DNA of 64,000 nucleotides from Kriegella aquimaris (GTDB lineage Bacteria; Bacteroidota; Bacteroidia; Flavobacteriales; Flavobacteriaceae): NCBI RefSeq assembly GCF_900103215.1, contig NZ_FNGV01000001.1, positions 496,001 to 560,000 of the forward strand, read 5' to 3'. Shown piece by piece: positions 1 to 10,500 of this stretch (position 1 is its first letter; each line of letters starts with the position of its first letter). The notes under the pieces were generated by a model. It saw only the letters and a program-made list of their open reading frames with translations, ran no database searches and was not told where the DNA came from. The position numbers and the translations under genes were made by a program.

Positions 1-63
1 AACATTGAGCGATTTAGTTTCTTGAAAAATGATGATTAACTTTATACCAAATCGTCACGCGTT

Positions 64-1014
64 ATGAAAACATATATCAAGTTTGAATACCTAACCTTAT
101 GGGTGGTTTTTTTTGCCTTTACCCTTAATTCTTGCAACGAAAAAGGAGAAGAAAAGAAAGGTACGGCCCTACATTCCGAAACCTCTTCAGCCGCTGCTCC
201 CAAAAATCAGCTCTCCGATGAGTTTAAAAAATACTGGTATGCCGGCGATGCCGAGATTACTTCGTATAAGCTTGAACAAGCCCGATATGGTGAAATGCGG
301 GAAGGAACTTCCGTATTAATTTTCGTGACCGAGCCGTTTTTAGCAAAAAAACAAGTCAAGGCCGACGAGCATCATGCCGACAATATTCCCGTTTTGAAAC
401 TAAACAGTACCAAGAAATACCTCACGGGCATCTACCCCTATTCCATTATGAGCAGCAGTTTTTATCCGGTACATGACAATCAGCACGCTGTGAAGGTTTC
501 CTTTTCTGCCCAAGAATGGTGCGGACAAGTATATGCCCAATTGAATAACAGGGATAAGTTTGAGATTATGTCACATTCCTATTTCGAGAACGAAGCCGAC
601 CAACAACTTGAATTGGACAAAGAAATTCTGGAAAACGAACTTTGGAACAAAATCCGAATTAATCCAAGCAATCTACCTATCGGCAACGTACAAATAATTC
701 CTTCGTTGGAGTATATCCGATTGTCACACAAAGAGTTGAAATCATACAACGCCACAACCACTTTAACCAAGGAAAGTGATTTAACGAGTTATGAAATCAC
801 CTATCCCGAGCTTGATCGCACCCTCAAAATCAAGTTTTCAAATACATTCCCTTATGGAATTGAAAGCTGGTCGGAAACCATTAAAAGTGGCTTTGGCGAT
901 AAAGCAAAAACAATGACTTCCAAAGCGACCAAAATCAAAACTTTAAAGACACCTTACTGGCAAAAAAATGGAAATAACAATCTATCTTTGCGCGATAGTT
1001 TAGGATTAAAATAG
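64..1014 (+). CDS. Conserved flavobacterial lipoprotein, unknown function
   Basis: A 316-residue protein with an N-terminal hydrophobic segment ending in the lipobox LNSC (Cys24), followed by a low-complexity Glu/Lys/Ser/Ala linker. This predicts a lipoprotein anchored in the cell envelope. The mature part is mixed alpha/beta with no motif I can name. Proteins of this kind are often found beside maf in Flavobacteriia and sometimes carry a misleading septum-formation label, but no Maf motif is visible here. The stop is followed one base later by the ATG of the MscS-like gene, so the two are very likely cotranscribed. The ATG choice is fixed by the signal peptide. Function unknown. Confidence 0.8.
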   Translation: MKTYIKFEYLTLWVVFFAFTLNSCNEKGEEKKGTALHSETSSAAAPKNQLSDEFKKYWYAGDAEITSYKLEQARYGEMREGTSVLIFVTEPFLAKKQVKADEHHADNIPVLKLNSTKKYLTGIYPYSIMSSSFYPVHDNQHAVKVSFSAQEWCGQVYAQLNNRDKFEIMSHSYFENEADQQLELDKEILENELWNKIRINPSNLPIGNVQIIPSLEYIRLSHKELKSYNATTTLTKESDLTSYEITYPELDRTLKIKFSNTFPYGIESWSETIKSGFGDKAKTMTSKATKIKTLKTPYWQKNGNNNLSLRDSLGLK

Positions 1015-1015
1015 C

Positions 1016-1561
1016 ATGGAAAATTTTATTGCCACTTATCAAAGTGAACTGTTAACTACTTGCATTACCATCGCGGTATTATTGATTTTAAAATTCGTCA
1101 CCAATAAGACGATTCGCAAAGTGGGCAAATTGAGTGATATCGTAGAAGCCCGCACCCTATTAATCACTAAATATGTTTCGGGTTTACTGACCATTTTAGG
1201 CATTGGTGCCCTTACATTTATTTGGGGAGTAAATTATAGGGAGGTCGGCACACTTTTTGCTTCTGTTTTTGCCGTAATTGGAGTTGCCCTGTTTGCAAGT
1301 TGGTCCATTTTAAGTAATGTTACAGCGGGCGTTATTTTGTTTTTTTCCTTTCCTTTTAAGATTGGCGACAAAGTAAAAATATTGGATAAGGATATTGAAT
1401 CGGAAGAACCCTATTTAATCGAAGATATAAAAGCTTTTCATGTAAATCTGCGAAAAGAAAATGGAGAGCTGTTAGTGTATCCTAATAACCTTATGATGCA
1501 AAAAGCGGTTTCGCTTATCAATACCAAAGAGTTGCATAAAGTACAAGACGAACTGATATAA
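1016..1561 (+). CDS. Small MscS-family mechanosensitive ion channel
   Basis: A 181-residue membrane protein with three hydrophobic helices (about residues 10-27, 50-70 and 75-110). The third is Gly/Ala/Ser-rich, as in the pore helix of MscS (FAVIGVALFASWSILSNVTAG). A short beta domain follows, with the FPFKIGDKVKI signature of the MscS cytoplasmic region near residues 118-128. The large C-terminal vestibule domain of E. coli MscS is mostly absent, so this is a minimal version. The likely role is release of osmolytes on hypo-osmotic shock. It starts one base after the preceding lipoprotein gene, suggesting one transcript. Family assignment is firm; gating and selectivity are inferred. Confidence 0.85.
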   Translation: MENFIATYQSELLTTCITIAVLLILKFVTNKTIRKVGKLSDIVEARTLLITKYVSGLLTILGIGALTFIWGVNYREVGTLFASVFAVIGVALFASWSILSNVTAGVILFFSFPFKIGDKVKILDKDIESEEPYLIEDIKAFHVNLRKENGELLVYPNNLMMQKAVSLINTKELHKVQDELI

Positions 1562-1588
1562 GTTTGTTAAAGAAGTTTTAAAAAACAC

Positions 1589-1616
1589 TTGATAGCACCT
1601 AATCTTGCTATATTTG
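1589..1616 (+). promoter_or_regulatory. Bacteroidota sigma-A promoter before the PIG-L gene
   Basis: TTG at 1589-1591 and TATATTTG at 1609-1616 are separated by 17 bases, matching the Bacteroidota -33/-7 consensus. The ATG of the PIG-L gene lies 17 bases downstream, so the leader would be very short. Confidence 0.6.
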
Positions 1617-1632
1617 AAAACCTCCTAAAACA

Positions 1633-4173
1633 ATGAGCATGCGCCAATTTCTGGTATTTTGTACAGCTATTCTTTTATCGGTACATACTGGCGCTACCCA
1701 AGCCCCAAAGAAAAGTTCATCTTCAGAAATTTTCCATGCGCTGGAAAAATTGAATTTTTTAGGATCGGCACTTTATATTGCAGCGCATCCCGATGACGAA
1801 AATACACGGTTAATTTCCTATTTCTCCAATAAGACTAAGGCCCGAACCGCCTATTTATCGCTTACTCGAGGCGATGGCGGTCAAAATTTGATTGGCCCCG
1901 AGCTTCGTGAATTACTAGGTGTTTTGCGCACCCAAGAACTTTTGGCCGCACGACGCATTGATGGGGGTGAACAGCTCTTTTCAAGAGCCAATGACTTTGG
2001 ATATTCCAAACATCCCGAAGAAACCTTAAAAATTTGGAATAAAGAAGCCGTTTTGAGTGATGTGGTATGGGCCATTCGTAATTTCAAGCCTGATGTAATC
2101 GTCAATCGATTCGATCACCGCACTCCGGGATCTACCCACGGGCACCATACCTCTTCTGCGATATTAAGTGTAGCGGCATTTGATATGGTGAACGATCCTA
2201 AAGCCTACCCCGAACAGTTACAATTTACCAAAACCTGGCAACCCCAACGGTTATTTTTCAATACGAATTGGTGGTTTTACGGAAGTGAAGAGAATTTTCA
2301 AAAAGCCGACAAATCAAAGATGCTTAACTTAGATGTGGGCACTTATTACCCCACCTTGGGCATATCGAACAATGAAATAGCCGCGTTGGCCAGCAGCCAA
2401 CACCTTTGCCAAGGTTTCGGCAGATTATCGACCCGTGGGTCTGAAGATGAATATTTAGAATTGCTCAAAGGCAGCTTCCCCAATGACAAAACCAATATTT
2501 TTGATGGTATTGATACCACATGGTCAAGAGTAGAAGGCGGTGCCGCTGTAGGGGCTATTTTATATAAAATAGAAAAGAATTTCAATTTTCAAAACCCCTC
2601 CGCACATTTGCCACAACTCATTGAAGCTTATACCCTTTTACAAAACATACAAGATGAGCATTGGAAAAGAGAAAAATCTAGGGAATTAAGAGATATCATA
2701 GCCGATGTTTGCGGACTGCATTTTGAAGCCTCTGCCGAACAGGCTTACACAAACCCAGGCGAAACGGTTAAAGTTGACCTTGAAATCATCAATAGAAGTA
2801 ATGCCGATATCGTTTTAAAATCGATATCTATTACCGGAGCGAACGCAACAATAGGTGAAAAGTTAGATTTGGAAGAGAATAAGAAAATTGACCTCAAAAT
2901 TGATTTGACGATTCCGGAAAACGCGCAATTTACAAGTCCGTACTGGCTCAATGAAAAAGGCACCTTGGGCATGTATAAAGTCGAGGATCAAAGTTTAATC
3001 GGAAAGCCTGAAACCCCAAGAGCCTATTTAGCGAATTTTAATCTAAATTTTAATGGGGAGCCGATTACGTTCACTAGGGCTATCGAACACCGTTATGCCA
3101 AACCTGACAAAGGTGAACTCCATGAACCATTCGAGATTTTACCGACGGCTACTTCGTTCTTTCAAGATAAGGTATTGATCTTCGCAGATGGAAAACCAAA
3201 AAAAATACCGGTCACCATCAAAGCTCATAAAGACAATATTCAAGGTACTGTTCAATTGTGTTTTGGTAAAGGTTGGAAAGTAGATCAAGAAACCAAGTCG
3301 TTCGAAATTAAAAAAAAGGGCGACGAGAAAATTATAGTATTTACGCTGACCCCCCCGGAAAATGAAGATGAAAATTACATTACGCCCATAATCAAGGTTG
3401 ACGGAAAAGAATATACGAAAGAACTGATAACGATTGCCTACGACCACATACCCACACAGTCTGTTTTAATATCTTCAGAAGCAAAAGTAGTGCGATTGAA
3501 CATTCAAAAGGCAGGTGAGCACATCGGTTATATTATGGGAGCCGGAGACAAAGTTCCCGAAAGCCTTGAACAGATAGGTTATACGGTTCATATCATAAAA
3601 CCAGAGGACATCAGCACCCAAGAACTTAAAAAATATGACGCCGTAGTTCTGGGGATAAGGGCTTACAACGTTGTTGACGAACTTAAGTTCAAACAACCCT
3701 ATCTTTTAGATTATGCCAAAAATGGCGGTACTCTAATCATTCAATACAATACCGCGGGACGTTGGAGTTCGCAATTTGAAAACATTGCCCCCTACTCCAT
3801 GACCTTGTCTCGAGATCGCGTGACCAATGAAAACTCGACAGTCGACATCATTGCCAAAAATCATGAGTTGATCAACTTCCCCAATACTATTGTCCCGAAA
3901 GATTTTGATGGATGGGTGCAAGAACGTGGTCTTTATTTCCCGAGTGAGTGGTCTAAAGAATTCACCCCTATCCTATCAATGAACGACGAAGGAGAGGCAC
4001 CCAAAAAAGGTAGCTTACTTGTCGCTCCTTATGGCAAAGGATATTATATTTACACTGGGCTCAGCTTTTTCAGAGAGCTTCCGGCGGGTGTACTCGGCGC
4101 TTACAAACTGTTTGCCAATATGTTATCGGTTGGAAAAGCAAAAATACAGAGCGACAATGAAACAAAAGGATAA
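1633..4173 (+). CDS. Secreted PIG-L family deacetylase with C-terminal NEW3-like and GATase-like domains
   Basis: An 846-residue exported protein with a Sec signal peptide (residues 1-24). The N-terminal PIG-L/LmbE fold carries the zinc motif AHPDDE at 51-56 and a second metal/catalytic motif HGHH at 169-172, so the deacetylase site looks intact. The middle part (about 350-600) is beta-rich and resembles NEW3/Ig-like modules. The end (about 620-840) looks like a class I glutamine-amidotransferase-like fold as in ThuA-type domains, without an obvious catalytic Cys. PIG-L enzymes remove N-acetyl groups from GlcNAc conjugates; the substrate here is unknown. The 3' end overlaps the 39-residue gene, which abuts a sodium symporter, suggesting trimming of an N-acetylated compound before its uptake. 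It has its own promoter at 1589-1616. Confidence 0.85.
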   Translation: MSMRQFLVFCTAILLSVHTGATQAPKKSSSSEIFHALEKLNFLGSALYIAAHPDDENTRLISYFSNKTKARTAYLSLTRGDGGQNLIGPELRELLGVLRTQELLAARRIDGGEQLFSRANDFGYSKHPEETLKIWNKEAVLSDVVWAIRNFKPDVIVNRFDHRTPGSTHGHHTSSAILSVAAFDMVNDPKAYPEQLQFTKTWQPQRLFFNTNWWFYGSEENFQKADKSKMLNLDVGTYYPTLGISNNEIAALASSQHLCQGFGRLSTRGSEDEYLELLKGSFPNDKTNIFDGIDTTWSRVEGGAAVGAILYKIEKNFNFQNPSAHLPQLIEAYTLLQNIQDEHWKREKSRELRDIIADVCGLHFEASAEQAYTNPGETVKVDLEIINRSNADIVLKSISITGANATIGEKLDLEENKKIDLKIDLTIPENAQFTSPYWLNEKGTLGMYKVEDQSLIGKPETPRAYLANFNLNFNGEPITFTRAIEHRYAKPDKGELHEPFEILPTATSFFQDKVLIFADGKPKKIPVTIKAHKDNIQGTVQLCFGKGWKVDQETKSFEIKKKGDEKIIVFTLTPPENEDENYITPIIKVDGKEYTKELITIAYDHIPTQSVLISSEAKVVRLNIQKAGEHIGYIMGAGDKVPESLEQIGYTVHIIKPEDISTQELKKYDAVVLGIRAYNVVDELKFKQPYLLDYAKNGGTLIIQYNTAGRWSSQFENIAPYSMTLSRDRVTNENSTVDIIAKNHELINFPNTIVPKDFDGWVQERGLYFPSEWSKEFTPILSMNDEGEAPKKGSLLVAPYGKGYYIYTGLSFFRELPAGVLGAYKLFANMLSVGKAKIQSDNETKG

Positions 4174-4276
4174 GATGTTGGATAAGATAGAATGGAAAAA
4201 AGAATACACCCTCGTGCTTATTCTTAACATTTTCTACATTCTTGTTTTTTATTATTTAATGACGGCATACACATAG
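4157..4276 (+). CDS. 39-residue single-span membrane peptide, putative symporter accessory subunit
   Basis: A short ORF (ATG at 4157) overlaps the last 17 bases of the PIG-L gene in another frame, and its stop is directly followed by the ATG of the sodium:solute symporter. The peptide has a charged N-terminus (MKQKDKMLDKIEWKKEY) and one hydrophobic helix of about 20 residues. Tiny single-span proteins cotranscribed with SSS transporters are known in Bacteroidota and other phyla. The exact abutment and translational overlap argue that this is a real gene. A role in transporter stability or assembly is inferred. A longer in-frame reading from 4019 exists but lies inside the deacetylase gene and is not credible. 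Confidence 0.65.
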   Translation: MKQKDKMLDKIEWKKEYTLVLILNIFYILVFYYLMTAYT

Positions 4277-6010
4277 ATGGGAACAATAGATTGGATCGTA
4301 TTGGCCGGAACGCTCTTGTTCATCGTCAGCTATGGCGTTTGGAAAACCAAGGGCAGTAAAGATGTTGACGATTATGTGCGAGGTGGAAATAAAGCCAAAT
4401 GGTGGACTATTGGACTTTCCGTCATGGCTACGCAAGCAAGTGCCATAACATTTCTATCCACTCCCGGGCAAGCTTTTCACGATGGCATGGGCTTCGTTCA
4501 GTTTTATTTTGGTCTTCCTTTGGCCATGATTATCATATGCCTAGTTTTTGTTCCTATTTATCACAGATTAAAAGTCTATACCGCTTACGAGTTTTTAGAA
4601 CAACGTTTCGATCTTAAAACCAGGTCACTTGCAGCTATTCTTTTTCTTATACAACGCGGGCTCGCTGCGGGCATAACTATTTATGCACCCTCCATAATAC
4701 TATCCGCGGTCTTGGGTTGGGATCTGAGAACCCTGAATATCATTATCGGTATATTGGTAATTATCTATACGGTTTCAGGAGGAACTAAAGCCGTCAGCGT
4801 TACCCAGAAACAGCAGATGTTTATCATAATGACGGGCATGTTCATTACCTTTTTTTATATTTTAGGATACCTGCCCAATGACATAACATTCGGAAAAGCA
4901 CTAAAGATTGCCGGTGCGAGTAACAAATTGAACATACTTGATTTTGAACTGAATACCCAAAGCAGGTACACCTTTTGGAGTGGCATAACAGGCGGACTCT
5001 TTTTGGCCTTGGCGTATTTTGGTACGGATCAAAGTCAAGTACAGCGGTACCTAACGGGAAAATCGGTTAGGGAAAGTCAGCTTGGGCTTATTTTTAACGC
5101 CGTTTTGAAAATCCCAATGCAGTTTTTCATCCTTTTGGTGGGCGTTATGGTTTTTGTTTTTTATCAATACAATCCTTCCCCTTTAAATTTCAATCCGTCG
5201 GCAACCAAGACCGTTTTGGCATCCCCCTATGCAGAAGATTATAGAGTGCTGCAAAAAAACCAAATTGAATTGGAGAAGGAGAAAAAAATGGCCCAAGACC
5301 AATTTTCGGCCGCATTGGAGCTAAAGGAATATGCAACAGTCGAGAAAGCCAAGAATCAGATCATAACCATCAACAGCAAAGACAGCACCAATAGAGCCAT
5401 GGCCAAGACATTGATCAAACAGGCCGATGATGTTGCCGAGACCAATGATAAAGATTACGTTTTCATACATTTTATTCTTAACAACTTACCAAAGGGCTTG
5501 ATTGGTTTGTTATTGGCCGTTATTCTTTCGGCGGCAATGTCTTCTACGGCTTCCGAACTTAATGCGCTGGGTACTATAACCGCGTTGGACCTGTACAAAC
5601 GCAACAAAAAAGGGACTTTTACCGAAAAGCATTATGTGGTGGCCACCAAAGCCTTTACATTACTGTGGGGCGTCGTAGCCATAATAATTGCCAGTTATGC
5701 TTATCTTTTTGACAATCTGATACAGCTGGTAAACATTATTGGATCTATCTTTTATGGTAATGTATTGGGAATCTTCTTATTGGCCTTCTTTTTTAAATTT
5801 GTAAAAGGTAATGCCGTCTTTTTTGCAGCGCTGTTGACCCAAGTCTTTATTTGCCTCATATACTATTCTTTGATACATATTTATCCATCGGGAGAGGAAA
5901 AGCTAGGCTATCTTTGGCTTAATTTTATCGGGTCGGCTCTCGTAATTATAATTGCTGTTCTCTTTGAAGGGTTTGACAGAATGTTAAAAAAACCACCTTT
6001 AAAGGCCTAA
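4277..6010 (+). CDS. Sodium:solute symporter (SSS family)
   Basis: A 577-residue polytopic inner-membrane protein with about 13 transmembrane helices and the SSS signature region around residues 30-80 (GGNKAKWWTIGLS then QASAITFLSTPGQAF). It has the expected LeuT-fold repeat helices and the SGGTKAV segment near residues 165-175. A charged, coiled-coil-prone insert of about 80 residues (roughly 320-400, rich in Lys/Glu/Ala) separates two helices, a feature of some Bacteroidota SSS proteins. It imports a solute with Na+. The neighbouring deacetylase, LacI regulator and SusCD genes make a sugar or amino-sugar likely, but the substrate cannot be read from sequence. Its ATG directly follows the stop of the 39-residue gene. 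Confidence 0.88.
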   Translation: MGTIDWIVLAGTLLFIVSYGVWKTKGSKDVDDYVRGGNKAKWWTIGLSVMATQASAITFLSTPGQAFHDGMGFVQFYFGLPLAMIIICLVFVPIYHRLKVYTAYEFLEQRFDLKTRSLAAILFLIQRGLAAGITIYAPSIILSAVLGWDLRTLNIIIGILVIIYTVSGGTKAVSVTQKQQMFIIMTGMFITFFYILGYLPNDITFGKALKIAGASNKLNILDFELNTQSRYTFWSGITGGLFLALAYFGTDQSQVQRYLTGKSVRESQLGLIFNAVLKIPMQFFILLVGVMVFVFYQYNPSPLNFNPSATKTVLASPYAEDYRVLQKNQIELEKEKKMAQDQFSAALELKEYATVEKAKNQIITINSKDSTNRAMAKTLIKQADDVAETNDKDYVFIHFILNNLPKGLIGLLLAVILSAAMSSTASELNALGTITALDLYKRNKKGTFTEKHYVVATKAFTLLWGVVAIIIASYAYLFDNLIQLVNIIGSIFYGNVLGIFLLAFFFKFVKGNAVFFAALLTQVFICLIYYSLIHIYPSGEEKLGYLWLNFIGSALVIIIAVLFEGFDRMLKKPPLKA

Positions 6011-6200
6011 TCTTATTTCACAGAGAAGATAAGCTAGCTGTATATGGTGGTTGTGATTACTAAATCTTAGGTATCCTCTTATTTCTTTGTTATTAAGAAT
6101 GGCATTAGTAACAATTTGTAATATATCTTTTATATTTACCGTCGATCGACTCTGGTTCAATTCTTAGAATTTCTTTTATTCATAGTTTTTTGGTATTCGT

Positions 6201-7241
6201 ATGATTAAAAAAAAATATACCATCAAGGATATTGCTCGTCTAGCAGATGTGTCAAAGGGCACCGTAGACCGGGTATTGCATGGGCGCGGCAAAGTATCTA
6301 AAAAAGCTTTGGAACAGGTGAATCAGGTACTTGAAGCAATTGATTACCAACCCAACCCTATAGCACGAACCTTAAAAAACAATAAAATATACAGAATTTG
6401 TGTCTTGATTCCCGACCAAACGGTCGACCCTTATTGGAATCCGGCACATGAAGGTATTAAAGACGCCGAAAATGAGTTCAAGGCTTTCGGAGTATTGATT
6501 CAGAAATATATTTATGACCCGCTTGAGCGATCTTCTTTTCTCGAAGAGTCCCAAAAAGCTTTGGAATCGGCCCCTGATGTACTTTTGATGGCTCCTTTAT
6601 ATCGACAAGAATCTCTAGAAATTTTACAAAATTGCAAGGCTAAGAACGTATTGGTAGTGTTTTTTAACAACTACATAGATGCATTGAACAGCGAATTTTT
6701 TATAGGTCAAGACTTGCACCAAAGCGGTCGAGTTGCCGCCAATTTAATCGACAAACTAACGAGTACCGACGACACCGTTGCGGTCATACATATTGACAAA
6801 GAGCCCCACATGCAAATGAAGGAGAATGGGTTCAAAGAATATTTCGAAGAAAGAAAAAAAAATCCCCAAAGAATTATTACGGCCAACTTTAATTCAGACA
6901 GTACCACCAAGTTTGAAAAAGACATCGCAGAGTTTTTAAAGGTTCAGGGTAATATCGCCGCTGTTTTTATCACCAACTCAAAGTCGTACCGCCTTTTAGA
7001 GGTTGCCGAATCGAACAACTCAAGCTTTGTAACTATTGGATATGATTTATTGGAGGAAAACATCAATTGTCTAGTTCAGGGTAAGATTAACTTTTTAATA
7101 CACCAAAAACCAAGACGCCAGGCTTATTTAGGGGTAAGTTACGTTGCCGAATATTTTCTTTTTGACAAAAAAATTCCCTGCAAAATGCTGCTGCCCATTG
7201 ATATAATTTCTTCAGAAAATTTCAAATATTATTTAGATTGA
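6201..7241 (+). CDS. LacI/GalR-family transcriptional regulator
   Basis: A 346-residue regulator. Residues 6-36 form the LacI-type helix-turn-helix (TIKDIARLADVSKGTVDRVL) followed by the hinge helix (NPIARTLKNN, about 54-63). The rest is a periplasmic-binding-protein-like effector domain with the usual DPYWNPAHEGI start. It probably binds a sugar or glycoside released from the substrate of the adjacent transport genes and controls them. A perfect 14-base palindrome with central CG (7435-7448), between this gene and susC, is the best operator candidate. A 10-base palindrome GTCGATCGAC at 6141-6150 in its own promoter region could serve autoregulation. The gene has a 190-base leader region after the symporter and so is probably transcribed separately. 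Confidence 0.9.
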   Translation: MIKKKYTIKDIARLADVSKGTVDRVLHGRGKVSKKALEQVNQVLEAIDYQPNPIARTLKNNKIYRICVLIPDQTVDPYWNPAHEGIKDAENEFKAFGVLIQKYIYDPLERSSFLEESQKALESAPDVLLMAPLYRQESLEILQNCKAKNVLVVFFNNYIDALNSEFFIGQDLHQSGRVAANLIDKLTSTDDTVAVIHIDKEPHMQMKENGFKEYFEERKKNPQRIITANFNSDSTTKFEKDIAEFLKVQGNIAAVFITNSKSYRLLEVAESNNSSFVTIGYDLLEENINCLVQGKINFLIHQKPRRQAYLGVSYVAEYFLFDKKIPCKMLLPIDIISSENFKYYLD

Positions 7242-7434
7242 TTATTAAATGGCAGAAACTTTTCTACATATCTACAAACGTGGATGCCACCTATTTTCAA
7301 AATCAATATATAAAATCACCAAAATAAAAGGACCTAATAGCAATTGTAAGACTTTAACAAGTAACCCCAATAATTTGTTAAATAAAATTCTTACGACACT
7401 AAAGAAAAGGACCAAAGTATGCGCAAATTAACAG

Positions 7435-7448
7435 TGTGTTCGAACACA
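7435..7448. promoter_or_regulatory. Candidate LacI-family operator (perfect palindrome)
   Basis: TGTGTTCGAACACA is a perfect 14-base palindrome with a central CG step, the hallmark of LacI-family operators. It lies 99 bases before susC, after the lacI-type gene, and just upstream of a weak -7-like element (TAGCCTTG at about 7459-7466). A bound dimer would cover the -33 region. The palindrome is seen; its use is inferred. Confidence 0.5.
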
Positions 7449-7546
7449 TTTATGATAGATAGCCTTGTTTAATTGAAAATTTAGTTTAATTTCACATTTA
7501 GATAACAAAATGTTAAGACTAACTCAAAACATTTAAAACTAACATT

Positions 7547-10500
7547 ATGACAAAAAAGTTATTAGTAATTTTAGCGCTGGTGCTGGGCTCATACCCTATT
7601 CTTGCGCAAGACAAAACAGTATCGGGAACGATTACCGATGCTTCAGATGGTTCACCTCTGCCGGGGGTGAACGTATTGGTTCAAGGGACTACCAGTGGTT
7701 CTCAGACCGATTTTGATGGAAATTATACTATCGACGCCTCCGAGGGTGATGTTTTAGTATTTTCCTTTTTGGGCATGAAGAGCCAGAGCGTTACTGTCGG
7801 ATCTTCAAATACCATCAATGTGAGCATGGAAGAAGACGCCAGCCAACTTGATGAAGTTGTAGTAACGGCATTGGGTATCAAAAGAAAAGAAAAAACCTTG
7901 ACCTACGCCCAGCAAACTGTTGGTGGTGATGAATTAACAAACACTAGAGATGTGAATTTTGTAAATAGCATCTCAGGTAAAGCAGCTGGGGTAGAAATTC
8001 GAAAAAGTAGTTCTGGCCCTGGTGGATCAACCAAAATACAAATACGGGGTAGCAAATCTTTAAGTGGCGACAGTTCTCCGCTATTTGTAATCGACGGTAT
8101 TCCGATGGTCAACAACAGAGGGGGTCAGCCCGGTGTATGGAATGGGGTGGATCAAGGTGATGGTCTTTCACAGTTAAATCCGGATGATATAGAAAGCATG
8201 AGTATACTGAAAGGTGCGAATGCTGCCATTCTATACGGTAGCCAAGGAGCGAACGGTGTTGTGGTGATTACTACCAAAAGTGGCAAACAAGGTACCGCTA
8301 CAGTTCAGGTAAATTCTGGTATTACCTTTGAAAGTGTCATCGAGACCCCTGAGCTTCAGTTTAGGTATGGAGCAGAGGGCGGAGCAAAAGAGAGTTGGTC
8401 TTACACCAAAGGCGACTACGGAGATAATTATGTAGAAGAGTATTTCGATACAGGCGAACAATACTTTAATTCTGTTTCCGTCAGCGGTGGAAACGAGAAA
8501 ACCCAAGCCTATTTTTCCTTTGCAAACACAACAGCAACTGGCATTACACCAGGGAATAAATATGGAAAAAACAACTTGACCTTTAAGCAATCTACAAAGT
8601 TATTCAACGACAAGGTCAAGGTTACCTCCAATATTATTTTGGCACAGGAAAAGACCGATGGACGAAACCGTGCAGGGTATTACAATAACCCGTTGACGGG
8701 TTTGTACTGGTTTCCTAGAAATCTACCCTTTTACAAGTATAAGGACAACTATAAAATATTTGATGCGGCCAGAAATCTTGATGTGATGAACTGGGATGAA
8801 GTAATCGGTGGTCCCGACCACTTACAATCAAACCCGTATTGGCTTTTAAACGAGGAAAGCCAAGAAGATAAGACGAACAGAGTGATTACCAGCCTAAATA
8901 TAGAGTACGATATAACTGAACATTTTAAATTTCAGGTCAGAGGAAACTACGACTATGCCGTTAAAGAATTCGATACCCAAAGAAGGGCGGGAGGTAATAC
9001 CACAACGGTTGCCGCCAACGGTAACTGGTTGTATGAAAAATACGATGACACCAGTACTTATTTAGATGGTATTTTAACGTATAACAATACTTTTGGTGAT
9101 TTTAACATAACTGCACTAGGTGGGGCCACATACCAGAAAACAGTTTTTGCCGACGGTGTTCGAGTGAATCCGCCTGCAGCACAAAATCAGTTGGCCTATG
9201 CCAACGAGTTTAATTTCAACAATCTTTTAGGGCCACCTGTACAAATAGAGTCAAGCCCACTTCTAGACAGGAGAGAAAAGCAATCTATGTTTGCCAACGT
9301 AACTTTCGGATACAAAGAGATGTTATTTTTAGATCTTGCGGGTAGAAATGATTGGGCTTCGACCTTGGCGCTTACTGGTAATGATTCCTATTTTTATCCA
9401 TCCGTGGGACTTACCGTAATTTTGAGTGAAATGTTCTCCATGCCAGAAGCTATTAGTTTCGCCAAAATTAGAGGATCGTTCGCCAGCGTGGGTAACGAGG
9501 TGCCTTATAATAGAATATTTCCAAGACATAAAATAAATGCTGATAAATCGGTAGACTTTAATACTACTAGGCCATTTACGGATGCAAAGCCAGAAATAAT
9601 TAGAACCTCTGAACTAGGTTTGGACATGCGCTTTTTCCAAAACAGGTTAGGAATAGACTTCACTTATTATGATATTAACAGTCAAGACCAGTTTATTGAA
9701 ATAGGACAACCCTTTGAAGATTATACTTCCTTCTTCGTAAACGCCGGGGAAATCACCAACAAAGGGGTCGAGATAACTTTGACCGGAAAGCCTATTGTTG
9801 GCGAAGATTTCAATTGGTCAACAGCCATTAACTACTCTAGAAACAAAAATACTATTGTAGAGTTGCATCCTGACACCCAAGAAATCGGCCAAGGGGGTTC
9901 CGAAGGAGTTCGTGTGCGATTGGTTGAAGGTGGTGCCGCCAGTGATATCTATGGCTTTAAATTTCAAAGAGACGACCAAGGGCGCATTATACTTGATGAT
10001 GTCAGTGGCAGACCCTTAAAAACTGGCGAGCGTGAACTATTGGGTAATGCTGAACCTGATTATATTTTAGGATGGAGTAACACCCTCAACTATAAAAATT
10101 TTGGGCTGAATATGCAAATCAACGGTAAGTTTGGCGGTATTGTAGTGAGCCAAACAGAAGCTTTATTAGACGGTTACGGCGTATCTGAAAGATCGGCCGT
10201 TGCCAGAGACAGAGGTTATGAAAACATCAATGCGGTACAAAACGGAAGTGCGGTAACCCAGATTGACCCCTTTACCTATTATGATGCGGTAGGAGGCAGA
10301 AATGGTATCGATGAAGCTCATACTTACGATAGAACTAGTATACGATTAGCGCAATTGGCCCTATCTTACAACTTTAAGATAAGTCAGTGGGAATGGCTTA
10401 AGAATTCGTCCGTTTCATTAATAGGAAATAATCTTTTCTATTTTTATAAAGATGCGCCCTACGACCCTGAACTGTCCCAAGCAACGGGAAGAAATGATGC

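Noticed and set aside
1-39. Open frame of 12 codons ending in TAA at 37-39 at the left edge
   Set aside because: It may be the tail of a gene outside the window, but 12 residues with no motif cannot support a call.
7249-7431. 60-residue ORF starting seven bases after the LacI gene
   Set aside because: Composition is Lys/Thr/Asn-rich and low in structure, it has no family pattern, and it lies in the regulatory region of susC; most likely chance.
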